Source: Nocardioides aquaticus | GTDB taxonomy: Bacteria; Actinomycetota; Actinomycetes; Propionibacteriales; Nocardioidaceae | Direction of reading: 5' to 3' | DNA length: 64,000 nucleotides | NCBI RefSeq assembly: GCF_018459925.1 | Contig: NZ_CP075371.1 | Span: 992,001-1,056,000 of the forward strand | Shown here: positions 1 through 8,618 of the stretch, one piece after another | How positions within the stretch are numbered: the first letter of the stretch is position 1 | Layout of the letters: the number at the start of each line of letters is the position of its first letter | Translations under genes and position numbers: made by a program | The notes under the pieces: generated by a model | The model's database searches: none | What the model saw: the letters and a program-made list of their open reading frames with translations, nothing else | What the model was told of the DNA's origin: nothing

Positions 1-578
1 TGGGCCGCGAGTCCGACCTCGAGGTGGTCGCCGAGGCCTCGACCGCACCCGAGGCGCTGGTCGTCGTGCGCCACGCCCGCCCGCAGATCGTGCTGCTCGA
101 CCTCAAGCTCTCCACCTCCTCCGACGCCGAGGGCCTCGAGCTGTGCGCGCAGCTGGTGGCCGAGCACCCCGAGGTGCGGGTGCTGGTGCTGACCACGTTC
201 CTCGACGAGCAGCTGGTGCTGACCGCGATCCGGCTCGGTGCGAAGGGCTACGTCGTCAAGGACGTCGACACCACCGGCCTGATCCGCGCCATCCGCGACG
301 TCGCCCGCGGCGAGAGCGCCTTCGACCCCCGCTCGGCCGCGGCGATGGTGCGGGGCCTGAATGCCCCGGCGCCCCAGGAGACCACCTCCTCGCTGACGGC
401 CCGCGAGACCGAGGTGATGGCCCTGCTGGCCCGGGGCCAGTCCAACGGCGAGATCGGGAGGTCGCTCTACATCTCCGAGACCACCGCGAAGTTCCACGTC
501 GGCAACATCCTGCGCAAGCTCGGCGTCTCCCGGCGCGCCGAGGCGGTCTACGAGGCCAGCAAGCTCGGCGTGATCTGA
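1..578 (+). CDS. NarL/LuxR-family response regulator (5' end outside window)
   Basis: C-terminal ~190 residues of a two-component response regulator; reading in frame from base 3 gives GRESDLEVVAEAS, so the true start lies before the window. The receiver part shows the phospho-acceptor strand IVLLDLKL and the conserved lysine in GAKGYVVKD. The last ~65 residues form a LuxR-type HTH (LTARETEVMALLARGQSNGEIG...). It converges on the next gene, 5 bases away. In mycobacteria, as I recall, an alcohol/propanediol dehydrogenase locus containing mno and mftM is controlled by a LuxR-type regulator, MnoR. Its position near mno and mftM here makes that role possible, but it is inferred from context. Its histidine kinase is not visible. 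Confidence 0.85.
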   Translation, partial: GRESDLEVVAEASTAPEALVVVRHARPQIVLLDLKLSTSSDAEGLELCAQLVAEHPEVRVLVLTTFLDEQLVLTAIRLGAKGYVVKDVDTTGLIRAIRDVARGESAFDPRSAAAMVRGLNAPAPQETTSSLTARETEVMALLARGQSNGEIGRSLYISETTAKFHVGNILRKLGVSRRAEAVYEASKLGVI

Positions 579-583
579 GCCGC

Positions 584-1606
584 TCACGCGCCGGCGTGCC
601 ACCGTTCGAGCGCCTCGCGCTCGGTGATCTCGGCCTCGACCCACGGCGCCGGCGGGGTGACGACCCAGCGCCGCGGACCGCGCGAGACCAGGGCCCGCGC
701 CCGGGCGCGGACCAGGCGGGCCACGACCAGGTCGGGGTCGTGCAGGTCCCGGCCGGTCACCCGGGTGACCTCCAGGCCGGCGTCCCGGAGGTCCTCGTCC
801 TTGACGGCGTCGCGCGACGACCGACGGTCACCGCGGTGCTCTGCGCCGTCGTACTCCACGACGAGCCCGGCCTCCTGGTCGAGCAGGTCGGCGACCCCGA
901 GGAGGCGACCGGCCGGGTCCCGCACGGCGCAGTTGACCAGGACCGCGGCGGGCAGGCCCGCGCGGCCGACGGCGAGGAGCCGTAGACGGGTCTCGGCGGG
1001 GGAGCGGCTGTGCTCGGAGGCGAGACGAAGCGCCGCCCGTACCTGACGCAGCCCGGGCAGCCCCGGTCGGGCCAGGAGCTCGCGCGCGAGGCGTACGGGG
1101 CTGCTGATCGCGGCGGCCATCGCCATGTCGGCTGCCACGACCGCCTCGACGAGGTCGGGAGCCAGCCGCATCGCGTCGACGACCGCGCGGTCGCGTCGGG
1201 TGCGGCGGGCTGGCCCGCGGGTCACCTGCTCGGGCCCGAGACGGGTACGGACGACCAGTGCACCCGCCCCGGGGCGGAGCCGGGCGACGGGTCCGAGGTC
1301 GAGGGGGACCGGGAGGCGGGTCCGTCCGTCCGGGGCGAGCCCGTCGAAGAAGCTCCCGCCCCACAAGCGGCAGGCGGCCCACCCCGTCACAGCACCCCCG
1401 GGCGGCAGCCGGGCGGCCTGCTCGGCGATCCGCTGCTCGGGCAGCTCGTCGCTCACGCTGCTCGGGACGAACAAGCCTCGCGACGTCCGCCGCCAGCCCG
1501 GTCCGGCAGCCTGGCCACGCGTCGGCCCCGCCCGGCCCGCGGGGTCGACCGGGACCGGGTGGACGACGTCGTCCCGGGGCGGGCATCGGGGGTCCCAGCG
1601 GTGCAT
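584..1606 (-). CDS. DUF559-like PD-(D/E)XK nuclease-fold protein, function unknown
   Basis: About 340 residues. The N-terminal half resembles the AbiEi-like winged-helix region found in many actinobacterial DUF559 proteins (WRRTSRGLFVP...). The C-terminal half has a Vsr/DUF559-type core: GVADLLD followed by LVVEYDG and a late basic RVTGRDL, the usual D...ExD layout of this nuclease fold. Activity is unproven and many relatives are simply annotated hypothetical. I chose the ATG at 1606 over an upstream GTG because CAGGCT (1613-1618), a -10-like hexamer, lies six bases before it and the longer version would begin inside a strong inverted repeat. It separates the response regulator from the mno operon and is not obviously part of either. 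Confidence 0.7.
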   Translation of the reverse strand: MHRWDPRCPPRDDVVHPVPVDPAGRAGPTRGQAAGPGWRRTSRGLFVPSSVSDELPEQRIAEQAARLPPGGAVTGWAACRLWGGSFFDGLAPDGRTRLPVPLDLGPVARLRPGAGALVVRTRLGPEQVTRGPARRTRRDRAVVDAMRLAPDLVEAVVAADMAMAAAISSPVRLARELLARPGLPGLRQVRAALRLASEHSRSPAETRLRLLAVGRAGLPAAVLVNCAVRDPAGRLLGVADLLDQEAGLVVEYDGAEHRGDRRSSRDAVKDEDLRDAGLEVTRVTGRDLHDPDLVVARLVRARARALVSRGPRRWVVTPPAPWVEAEITEREALERWHAGA

Positions 1607-1663
1607 CCCCCGAGCCTGTCGGGTCGTGGGGCGAGCTGCCGCGCTCGTCCACAGGGTTCCCGT

Positions 1664-1724
1664 CCGCGTTGACACCGCACGCAGGCGCCGCGCCCTCCAG
1701 GACCTGCGAGCGGTGTCAACGCGG
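1664..1724. repeat. Large inverted repeat between two leftward genes
   Basis: Arms 1664-1685 and 1703-1724 pair over 22 positions with one mismatch, leaving a 17-base loop. The outer 15 bases (CCGCGTTGACACCGC and its complement) are perfect. It lies just past the end of mftM and before the DUF559 gene, so a terminator for the mno operon is the simplest role. Each arm contains TTGACA, but no convincing -10 follows on either strand. Confidence 0.6.
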
Positions 1725-1756
1725 GGCGTACCCCTGTGGAGGACCCTCCGGGTGCC

Positions 1757-2701
1757 TCAGCGGTCGAGGACCAGCCACCCGCCGTGGTGCTCGTCGACGG
1801 CGTACGCCCGGGCGCGGCCGTCGCGGACGGCGGCCTCGCCCCAGGTGACCAGGTCGGCGACGCCGACGGTCCGGACGTGGCCCCAGGTCTCGTCGGCCTC
1901 GTCCTCGAGGGGAACCGCGACGACCACGCGGTGGCGGGCCAGGCGCAGCGCCTCGGCGACGACGCGGTCGCCGTGGTCGGGCTCGAGGTGCTCGAGCAGG
2001 TGCAGGGCCAGGACGGTGTCGGCGCCACGGTCCGGGCCGGGGTAGTGGGCGGCGTCGGCGACCACGGTCGTCAGCGGCACCGCCAGGCGCGTGGCCACCC
2101 GGTCGAGCAGCGCCACGGTGCCGGACGAGACGTCGGAGGCGGTCACCCGCCACCCGGCGCGGGCCAGGCGCAGCGAGAGGAACCCGAAGCAGGAGCCCAG
2201 CTCGAGGACGTCGTGCCCGACGACCAGGGAGGTGGCGCGCTCGTAGACCGGGGCGTACTCCTCGATGGTGCCGTGCCCGGAGCCGCCGGCCGCCACGGCC
2301 GAGTCCCGCGCGACCTCCTCCTCCACGCGCGCCATCGTCGCGCGGTAGAACCCCTCCCAGGCCGTCAACGGGTCGGCCTCGCCCGAGAGCACGATCCCGG
2401 TGAAGAGCCGCTCGAAGAGGTCGGCGCCGCGCAGCCAGCCCGGTCCGAACAGCTCGGCCGCCAGCAGCCCGGCCAGGTCGTCGTCGACCTCGGCGGGGGC
2501 GAGGACGTGCTCCAGGTGGACCAGGTCGCCGCGGACCGCGAGGTCGAAGTGCGTCGTACGCACGGTGCGCAGCGCCCGGCGCGGACGCTGCGGCCCGACG
2601 GCCCGCACCTCGACCAGGCCGTCGCGGTAGACGCCCCGCTCGCCCGGGAGGGCGGGGGCGAGGGGGTCGATCGGCGGCACGGGGCCGGGGGCCAGGCTCA
2701 C
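1757..2701 (-). CDS. mftM: Mycofactocin oligosaccharide methyltransferase (MftM-like)
   Basis: A 314-residue SAM-dependent methyltransferase. Motif I is DVLELGSCFGF (residues ~164-174), followed by an acidic loop (TASDVSS) and LHLLEHLEPDHGDRVV. The ~150-residue N-terminal extension before the Rossmann fold matches the MftM layout rather than a generic methyltransferase. MftM methylates the glucose chain that decorates mycofactocin. The GTG start overlaps the stop of the VWA gene as GTGA, so the longer reading into that gene was rejected. It is last in the mno-moxR-vwa-mftM operon, and mftF (which builds the same glycan) lies divergently upstream. The identification rests on sequence layout plus neighbourhood; a general methyltransferase is the alternative. 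Confidence 0.75.
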   Translation of the reverse strand: MSLAPGPVPPIDPLAPALPGERGVYRDGLVEVRAVGPQRPRRALRTVRTTHFDLAVRGDLVHLEHVLAPAEVDDDLAGLLAAELFGPGWLRGADLFERLFTGIVLSGEADPLTAWEGFYRATMARVEEEVARDSAVAAGGSGHGTIEEYAPVYERATSLVVGHDVLELGSCFGFLSLRLARAGWRVTASDVSSGTVALLDRVATRLAVPLTTVVADAAHYPGPDRGADTVLALHLLEHLEPDHGDRVVAEALRLARHRVVVAVPLEDEADETWGHVRTVGVADLVTWGEAAVRDGRARAYAVDEHHGGWLVLDR

Positions 2702-4248
2702 GACGCCCCCGTCACCCGCAGCGAGGTCGACGCCTTCTCCAGCCCGGACAGGTTGCGCACGACCTGGACCCGGTCGCAGTACTCGGCGTAGGCCGGCAGG
2801 TCGCACCCGCCCAGGCCCCAGCTGTAGCGGGGCTCCGGGGTGAGCCAGATGGTCGACCGGGCGCGGCGGGTGAGCTCCTCAAAGGCGCGCATGCCGGGGT
2901 CGTTGCCGTTGCCGCGCCCGTCGCCGAGGACCAGCAGGGTCGTGCGGCGGGTGACCACGGAGCCGTACTGCTCGAGGAAGGTCTCGAACGCCGAGCCGTA
3001 GTCGGAGTCGGCGTCCACGTCGAGCACGCCGCCCGCGGGCAGGCCGGCCATCACCAGCGACAGCGCCTCCTCGATCCGGTGCTCGGCGAAGAGGTCGCTG
3101 ATCTCGACGAGGTCCTGGACGAAGGCGAAGCTGCGCACGGACGCGGCCACCGACTGCAGGCTGTGCACGAGGTGGAGGGTGAAGCGGGCGGTCGAGCGGA
3201 CCGAGAGCGAGACGTCGGCCAGCACCAGCAGGCGCGGCCGGTCCTCGACCTTGGCCACGGTCACCGGACGGAAGGGGACGCCGTCGTACTTCATGTTCGA
3301 GCGCATCGTGCGCCGGCCGTCGACGACGCCCCGGGCGGCCGCGCGACGCCGCGGGCGGGGCGCGCCGTGCAGGCTGCGCAGCAGGCGCCGCAGCGCCTCC
3401 TCGAGGTCGGCGCGCTCGCGCTCGTCGACGGTCTCGGCCTGGGCGGCCTCGATCTCGCGGCCCTCCAGGTCGCGGTCCAGCGACATCAGCCGCTCGAGGT
3501 GGTCGCGCAGGGTCTCGGGCAGCTTCTCCATCCACGGGGCCAGCGCCTCGCGGAGGGCGGCCAGGCTGGCGCCCTTCTCGTCGTCGGTCGTGTCCTCCTC
3601 GGAGATCTCGTTGACCCGCTCGTCGATCCACGACAGCAGCGCGATCTCCTCGGCCACCGACAGCTCGACGTCCAGGCGCAGCCCGGGGGCCGAGACGAGG
3701 TCGCCGGGGTTGCCGGGGTTGTGCATCCGGCTGGTCGACAGCTGGACCCGGGCCATCTCGCCGGCCTGGTCGGTGGTGTCGTTGGACAGCACGATCTCGT
3801 CGGTCAGCGCCGCGACGTCGATCTTGTTGGCCTCCTGGTGCAGGTTGAACTGCTGGGCCATGTCCTCGGGCTTGAAGAACTCCTTGATGTCGTCGGGCTT
3901 GCCGTGCGAGTGGCCGTCCTCGGGGACGTCGCCGGGCTCCTCCGAGAGCGTGAAGTCGTGCAGGTCGCCGTCGTCGGTGAGGTCGTCGTGGGCGTGGCCG
4001 TGACCGTGGCCGGTCTCGTCCTCGACGACGGCGCGCAGGCCGAAGAACTTGTCGAAGACGTCGTCGAAGACCTCCTGGTCGCGGCGGTCCTTGACCAGGC
4101 TCACCGCGAGCGCGGCGTGCAGCACGCTCCGCTGCTCGAGCACGCTGGGCTGGGCCACGGCGTGCATGGCGTCGATCACCTCGGCGGTGCTGATCCGGAC
4201 CCCGTGCAGCCGCAGCAGGCGGACGAAGCGGTGCAGCGCGCCCTCCAC
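2698..4248 (-). CDS. CoxE-like VWA domain protein
   Basis: 516 residues. The C-terminal third is a von Willebrand A domain of the CoxE family with the MIDAS signature DVSLS (residues 345-349). The middle is a long acidic helical region. The N-terminal part carries histidine-rich stretches: HGHGHAHDD near residue 81 and DGHSHGK near 112. CoxE-type proteins work with a MoxR-type AAA+ ATPase to mature or activate metal enzymes, and the partner is encoded 13 bases upstream. Because mno heads the same operon, activation or metal loading of that dehydrogenase is a reasonable inference; service to the nearby Cox-type hydroxylase is an alternative. The stop overlaps the mftM start by 4 bp. Confidence 0.85.
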   Translation of the reverse strand: MEGALHRFVRLLRLHGVRISTAEVIDAMHAVAQPSVLEQRSVLHAALAVSLVKDRRDQEVFDDVFDKFFGLRAVVEDETGHGHGHAHDDLTDDGDLHDFTLSEEPGDVPEDGHSHGKPDDIKEFFKPEDMAQQFNLHQEANKIDVAALTDEIVLSNDTTDQAGEMARVQLSTSRMHNPGNPGDLVSAPGLRLDVELSVAEEIALLSWIDERVNEISEEDTTDDEKGASLAALREALAPWMEKLPETLRDHLERLMSLDRDLEGREIEAAQAETVDERERADLEEALRRLLRSLHGAPRPRRRAAARGVVDGRRTMRSNMKYDGVPFRPVTVAKVEDRPRLLVLADVSLSVRSTARFTLHLVHSLQSVAASVRSFAFVQDLVEISDLFAEHRIEEALSLVMAGLPAGGVLDVDADSDYGSAFETFLEQYGSVVTRRTTLLVLGDGRGNGNDPGMRAFEELTRRARSTIWLTPEPRYSWGLGGCDLPAYAEYCDRVQVVRNLSGLEKASTSLRVTGAS

Positions 4249-4261
4249 GAGCCGGCGCCCC

Positions 4262-5464
4262 TCAGACCGGCCGGCGGCGGGTGGGGAACGAGCGGGCGCC
4301 CTGGCTGCTGGGGACCTTCTTGGCCGGGGCGCTGCCGGCGGGCTTGGTCGGCCGCCCGTTGTAGCCGCCCTCGTGCCGCCCGGGCTGGTCCTTGGCCGCG
4401 CGCTTGGCCTTGCCGTCGACGTCGCCGTCGTCGGCCACCGGGGTCCGCGCGGGCGCGGCCGGGGCGGGCTCGTCGTCGTGGCCGTGGCCGTGACCGTGGC
4501 CGTGACCGGTCAGCGAGTCGGGCACCGTCGCGTTCGGGTCGACCATGCGCGGGATCGCGTCGAGGGCCTTGGTGAGGTCGCGCTCGTACTTCACGACGAC
4601 GTTGAGGGTGGAGGAGAGGACCTCGGCGGTCAGCTCCTCGACACCCAGGACCGCCAGCGTGCGGGCCCAGTCGATGGTCTCGGAGATGCTCGGCGCCTTG
4701 CGCAGCTCCAGCTCGCGCAGGGAGCGCACGATGCCCACCAGGCGTACGGCCAGCGACTCCGACAGCCCGGTGTCCTTGGAGCGGATGATCTCCAGCTCGC
4801 GCTGGGCGCCGGGGTAGTCCAGGAACAGGTGCAGGCAGCGCCGCTTGAGCGCCGCGGACAGGTCGCGGGTGTTGTTGGAGGTGAGCACGACGTACGGCTT
4901 GTGCTTGGCCACGACCGTGCCGATCTCCGGGATGGAGATCTGGAACTCGGCCAGCAGCTCGAGCAGCACCGCCTCCAGGGCCTCGTCGGCCCGGTCGACC
5001 TCGTCGATCAGCAGCACGCAGGGCTGGTCGGAGTCGATCGCCTCGAGCAGCGGTCGGGGGGCCAGGAAGCGCTCGGAGAAGAACACCGAGTCCTGGGCCG
5101 CGATCTTGTCGACGGCCTCGGCCAGCGTGTTCGTGTCGGCGACGACCTGGCCGATCTTCTCGCGCAGGATCTGGGTGTAGAGCAGCTGCTTGCCGTAGTC
5201 CCACTCGTAGAGCGCCTTGGTCTCGTCCTGGCCCTCGTAGCACTGCAGCCGCAGCAGCCGGCGCCCCGTGGCCTGGGCCAGGCTCAGCGCGAGCTGCGTC
5301 TTGCCGACCCCCGCGGGTCCCTCGAGCAGCACCGGCTTGTCGAGCCGGGTCTGCAGGAAGACCGTCGTGGCCAGCCGGTCGTCGACCAGGTAGCCGTGCT
5401 CGGCGAAGCGGGCCTTGGTGTCGGCGACGTCGGCGAAGTCGGGGGCGGGGTCGGCGAGGGTCAA
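4262..5464 (-). CDS. MoxR-family AAA+ ATPase (CoxD-like)
   Basis: 400 residues. Walker A GPAGVGKT (49-56), Walker B LLIDEVD (151-157), sensor I VLTSNNTRDLS and the arginine motif LKRRC are all present, giving an intact MoxR-type AAA+ module. After the ATPase core is an unusual C-terminal tail with an alternating Gly-His run (residues 320-329) followed by a basic, disordered end. Such ATPases act with VWA partners as assembly chaperones; the CoxE-like gene follows directly. The start is a TTG with GGAG six bases upstream; no better ATG or GTG is in frame. It lies 85 bases after mno. The His run matches a His-rich stretch in the VWA partner, which suggests shared metal binding. Confidence 0.87.
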   Translation of the reverse strand: MTLADPAPDFADVADTKARFAEHGYLVDDRLATTVFLQTRLDKPVLLEGPAGVGKTQLALSLAQATGRRLLRLQCYEGQDETKALYEWDYGKQLLYTQILREKIGQVVADTNTLAEAVDKIAAQDSVFFSERFLAPRPLLEAIDSDQPCVLLIDEVDRADEALEAVLLELLAEFQISIPEIGTVVAKHKPYVVLTSNNTRDLSAALKRRCLHLFLDYPGAQRELEIIRSKDTGLSESLAVRLVGIVRSLRELELRKAPSISETIDWARTLAVLGVEELTAEVLSSTLNVVVKYERDLTKALDAIPRMVDPNATVPDSLTGHGHGHGHGHDDEPAPAAPARTPVADDGDVDGKAKRAAKDQPGRHEGGYNGRPTKPAGSAPAKKVPSSQGARSFPTRRRPV

Positions 5465-5549
5465 CGTCAGCTCCGGGAAGTGGTGGGGGTGGTGGTGCGG
5501 GAGACGGGTCGGGCGGCGCCGCGGTGCGGCGCCGCCCGGGGAGGACGGC

Positions 5550-6842
5550 TCAGATGAGCAGGTCGTCCAGGTCGCCGTTCATGCAGTGGTCGACCACGGG
5601 CTGCACCGTCTCGAAGGTGCACTCCTTGGCGTTGCCGGGCGTGCAGGCGTCGCCCAGGACGTGGTTGGTGATCCGGGCCACGTCGGCCTCGTCGCCGCTG
5701 ATCACCTTGGCGTTCTCGTAGAACGCGGTCGGGCCCTGGCCCAGGCGGTTCTTGGAGTAGCTGTCGGCGGTCACGTCGACGAACCGCTCGGTGATCCCCA
5801 CGTCGCGCAGCAGCCGGATCGAGGCGGCGAGCGCGGCGTCGGCGGCCTGGATGTCGGTCATGCCGTGGGTGTCGATGTCCATCGCGCGGGCGATGTCGGC
5901 GAACCGCTTGTACTGGCTGGGCATGTTGAACGCCCAGACCCGCGGCAGCGCGATCGCGTTGTTGAGGCCGTGGTGGGTGTCGTAGAAGGCGCTCACCGCG
6001 TGCGAGATCGAGTGGATGATGCCGAGGCCGCCGGAGTTGAACGCCTGGGCGGCGATGTACTGGGCGTACATCATCCCCTCGCGGCCGGCGAGGTCCTGGC
6101 CGTTCCACACGGCCTGGCGCAGGTGCTCGTTGGTCAGCTTGATCGCGTGCAGCGCGTTGCCGAGCGAGGGCTGGAAGTTCAGCCGGGAGACGTACGGCTC
6201 GGAGGCGTGCGCGAGCACGTCGAACCCGCACTGGGCGGTGTAGTCGACCGGGCAGTCGAAGTAGAGCACCGGGTCGTCGATCGCCAGCGAGGTCACCGAG
6301 GCGTCGTCGAAGGCGACGTACTTGTGCGGGTTGTCCGGGTCGGTCGTGGTGTCGGTGATGACGTAGGCCCAGGACGTCTCCGAGCCGGTGCCGGCCGTGG
6401 TGGAGACCGCGATGTGCGGCGGGTTCTTCGGGTTCTCGGACATGTTGAAGCCCTCGAACTCGTTCACGTTGCGGCCGTCGTGGGCCACCGAGACGCGGGC
6501 GCCCTTGCAGGCGTCGTGCGAGGAGCCGCCGCCGATGGAGACGAACGAGTCGCAGGCGTTCTCCTGGTAGAGCTTCACCGAGTCCATGACGTTGTAGTCC
6601 TTGGGGTTGGACTCGACCTTGTCGTAGACCACCACCTCGAGACCGTGGTACTTCATCGACTCGACGATCTTGTGCACGATGTCGGTGCCGCGCAGGCCCG
6701 ACGTCATGACGAGGGTCTTGCGGAAGCCCATCTTGAGGGCCTCCGGGCCGATCATCTCGTGCGCCCCCGGCCCCATCAGGGCTCGGGGGAACGGGTGGAA
6801 CTCCTTGATCGGGAACGGCTTGAGCAGCTCGTCGACCTGCAT
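5550..6842 (-). CDS. mno: NDMA-dependent methanol/alcohol dehydrogenase, iron-type ADH family
   Basis: 430 residues of the group III iron-type alcohol dehydrogenase family. It shows the dinucleotide motif GGGSSHDACKG, STTAGTGSETSW, a metal-ligand aspartate/histidine region (CGFDVLAHASE) and GIIHSISHAVSAFYDTHHG. Members of this branch oxidise methanol or other primary alcohols with a tightly bound NAD(P)H that is re-oxidised by an external carrier: NDMA in vitro and mycofactocin in vivo. The start is supported by AGGAGG seven bases before the ATG; a longer upstream reading was rejected. It heads the operon with moxR, vwa and mftM, and is divergent from mftF. The exact alcohol substrate cannot be read from sequence. 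Confidence 0.9.
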   Translation of the reverse strand: MQVDELLKPFPIKEFHPFPRALMGPGAHEMIGPEALKMGFRKTLVMTSGLRGTDIVHKIVESMKYHGLEVVVYDKVESNPKDYNVMDSVKLYQENACDSFVSIGGGSSHDACKGARVSVAHDGRNVNEFEGFNMSENPKNPPHIAVSTTAGTGSETSWAYVITDTTTDPDNPHKYVAFDDASVTSLAIDDPVLYFDCPVDYTAQCGFDVLAHASEPYVSRLNFQPSLGNALHAIKLTNEHLRQAVWNGQDLAGREGMMYAQYIAAQAFNSGGLGIIHSISHAVSAFYDTHHGLNNAIALPRVWAFNMPSQYKRFADIARAMDIDTHGMTDIQAADAALAASIRLLRDVGITERFVDVTADSYSKNRLGQGPTAFYENAKVISGDEADVARITNHVLGDACTPGNAKECTFETVQPVVDHCMNGDLDDLLI

Positions 6843-6882
6843 GTCGGATCCTCCTGGGGGTGTGGCGATGGGCTCTCGGCGG

Positions 6883-6911
6883 ACGCTAGGAGTGACCCAC
6901 CCCACACGCCA
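6883..6911 (-). promoter_or_regulatory. Candidate promoter of the mno operon
   Basis: Read leftward, TAGCGT (6883-6888) fits a TANNNT -10 element, with TGGCGT 17 bases upstream as a weak -35. This gives a leader of roughly 30 bases containing the AGGAGG ribosome site. The poor -35 suggests an activator. Confidence 0.35.
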
Positions 6912-6950
6912 GACGAGGATCCGAAGACTCCTCCGCGGGCGGGGGCCGAC

Positions 6951-6968
6951 CCTGCCCGTCCGGGCAGG
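6951..6968. promoter_or_regulatory. Palindrome in the mno/mftF divergent region
   Basis: CCTGCCCG and CGGGCAGG flank TC: perfect 8-bp arms midway between the two divergent genes. It could be an operator or a small hairpin; nothing else distinguishes the two. Confidence 0.35.
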
Positions 6969-7043
6969 TGCCCCGGGTCCCACGGACGGCGCGCCCCGGG
7001 GCCCGGTGGTCGGGGCGGCGGGGACCGGTCACGATGGCCCGCG

Positions 7044-8537
7044 ATGACCACGCCGCCCCCCGCCTCCACGCCCGTCCCCGAGGGCACCGGTCTGCGCCTG
7101 CTGCCCGGTGCCCGGCTGGGCTCCCGCGCGCCGGACGGCAGCCGGACCCTGACGGGGTACGGCGCCGACCGCGTCCTGCGGCTGGTGCCCCGCGCGGCCG
7201 GGATCGTGGCCGGGCTGCCGGCCCTGCTCGAGGACCCGGTCGGCCGGCGGCTGGCCCGCACCCTGCTGGACGCGGGCGTGGCCGAGCCGTGGTGGCCCGA
7301 CGCGGCGCCCGCCGACGACGCCGAAGAAGCCGGCGACGCCGGGGCCGGGGCCGGGGCCGGCGTGACCGTCGTGGTGCCGGTGCACGACCGCCCGGACGAG
7401 CTGGCCCGGCTGCTGGCCGCGCTGCCGGGAGGCCCGGGTGGGGTGCCGGTCGTGGTCGTCGACGACGCCTCGGCCGACCCCGGCCCGGTCGCGGCCGTCG
7501 CCGCGGCGCACGGCGCCCGGCTGCTGCGGCACCCGGTCAACCGCGGGCCGGCCGCGGCGCGCAACACCGGCCTGGCCGCCGTCACGACCCCGCTGGTGGC
7601 CTTCGTCGACTCCGACGTGGTGCCCGAGCCGGGCTGGCTGGGGACCCTGCGCCGCCACCTCGACGACCCCCTCGTGGCGGTGGCCGCCCCCCGGGTGCTC
7701 GCGCTCGAGGGGCTCCCGTCGGCGGACCGCCTGGCGCGGTGGGTGGGGGCGTACGAGACCGACCGCTCGTCGCTCGACCTGGGACCCCGCGCCGCCCAGG
7801 TCCGCCCCCGGGCGCCGGTCTCCTACGTCCCGAGCGCCTGCTGGCTCGCGCGGGTCGAGGCGCTCGGGGACGGGTTCGCCGAGGAGCTGCGCAGCGGCGA
7901 GGACGTCGACCTCGTCTGGCGCCTGGTCGCCGCGGGCTGGCGGGTGCGGTACGAGCCCGCGGCGCGGGTGCGCCACGACCACCGTGCGGGGCCGGCGGCC
8001 TGGCTGCGGCGCAAGGCGTTCTACGGCGGCTCGGCGGCCGACCTCGCCCGCCGCCACGGCGACGCCGTGGCCCCGGTCGTGCTGACGCCGTGGGCGGCGG
8101 TCACGGCCGTCGCCCTGCTGGCCCAGCGCCGCTGGTCCGTGCCGGTCGCGGCGGCGGCGTGGGGCACCGCGACCGTCGTGCTCGCCCGCCGGCTGCCCGG
8201 CGAGCGACCCGCCGCGGACGCCGCCGTGCTGGCCTCCCGCGGGGTCGGGGCGGTGCTGACCCAGACCGCCGCGTCGCTGACCCGCCACCACTGGCCGCTG
8301 GCCGTCCTGGCCGCCACCCGCTCCCGGCGGGCCCGCCGGGCGCTGCTGGTCGCGGCGCTGGGGGAGGGGCTGTGGGACCACCACCGGGTCGGGGCGACGC
8401 AGTCGCCGGCGGCCTACGTCGTCGCCCACCGTCTCGACGACCTCGCCTACGGCGCAGGGGTCTGGGTCGGCGCGGTGCGCGCCCGCTCGCCCCGGGCGCT
8501 GCTGCCGGTGCTGCTGCGCCGGCGCACGGGTGGCTAG
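7044..8537 (+). CDS. mftF: Mycofactocin system glycosyltransferase MftF
   Basis: 497 residues. The central GT2 domain opens with VTVVVPVHDRPDEL (~107) and carries the metal-binding DSD (189-191), the loop VSYVPSACW, and GEDVDLVWRL (285-294) followed by RVRYEPAARVRHDHR. The C-terminal half (RRKAFYGGSAADLARRHGDA..., RLDDLAYGAGVWVGA) is the hydrophobic extension characteristic of MftF, which adds the beta-1,4-glucan chain to premycofactocin. The ~100-residue N-terminal region is also typical. The gene stands alone, divergent from mno, without mftA-E nearby. A CACGAT hexamer eight bases before the ATG and no Shine-Dalgarno suggest a leaderless transcript. A Gly-Ala-Asp-rich linker near residues 88-106 is low complexity. 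Confidence 0.88.
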   Translation: MTTPPPASTPVPEGTGLRLLPGARLGSRAPDGSRTLTGYGADRVLRLVPRAAGIVAGLPALLEDPVGRRLARTLLDAGVAEPWWPDAAPADDAEEAGDAGAGAGAGVTVVVPVHDRPDELARLLAALPGGPGGVPVVVVDDASADPGPVAAVAAAHGARLLRHPVNRGPAAARNTGLAAVTTPLVAFVDSDVVPEPGWLGTLRRHLDDPLVAVAAPRVLALEGLPSADRLARWVGAYETDRSSLDLGPRAAQVRPRAPVSYVPSACWLARVEALGDGFAEELRSGEDVDLVWRLVAAGWRVRYEPAARVRHDHRAGPAAWLRRKAFYGGSAADLARRHGDAVAPVVLTPWAAVTAVALLAQRRWSVPVAAAAWGTATVVLARRLPGERPAADAAVLASRGVGAVLTQTAASLTRHHWPLAVLAATRSRRARRALLVAALGEGLWDHHRVGATQSPAAYVVAHRLDDLAYGAGVWVGAVRARSPRALLPVLLRRRTGG

Positions 8538-8578
8538 TCCGGCGCGCGAACGCGTGAGGCCCGTCACAGGTCCGGTGC

Positions 8579-8584
8579 TAGGTT
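8579..8584 (+). promoter_or_regulatory. Candidate -10 element for the GAF regulator
   Basis: TAGGTT in the context GTGCTAGGTTCG, 34 bases before the ATG; GGGAGA lies just before the start as a ribosome site. No clear -35 is visible. Confidence 0.35.
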
Positions 8585-8618
8585 CGCCAGGACCGAGGTA
8601 ACGGCACCGGGAGAGTCG

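Noticed and set aside
1669..1719. Divergent promoters from the TTGACA boxes of the inverted repeat
   Set aside because: No A/T-containing -10 hexamer lies 16-18 bases downstream on either strand.
6843..7043. Short mftA precursor peptide gene between mno and mftF
   Set aside because: No small frame ending in the conserved Gly-Val-Tyr type tail was found here or beside mftM.
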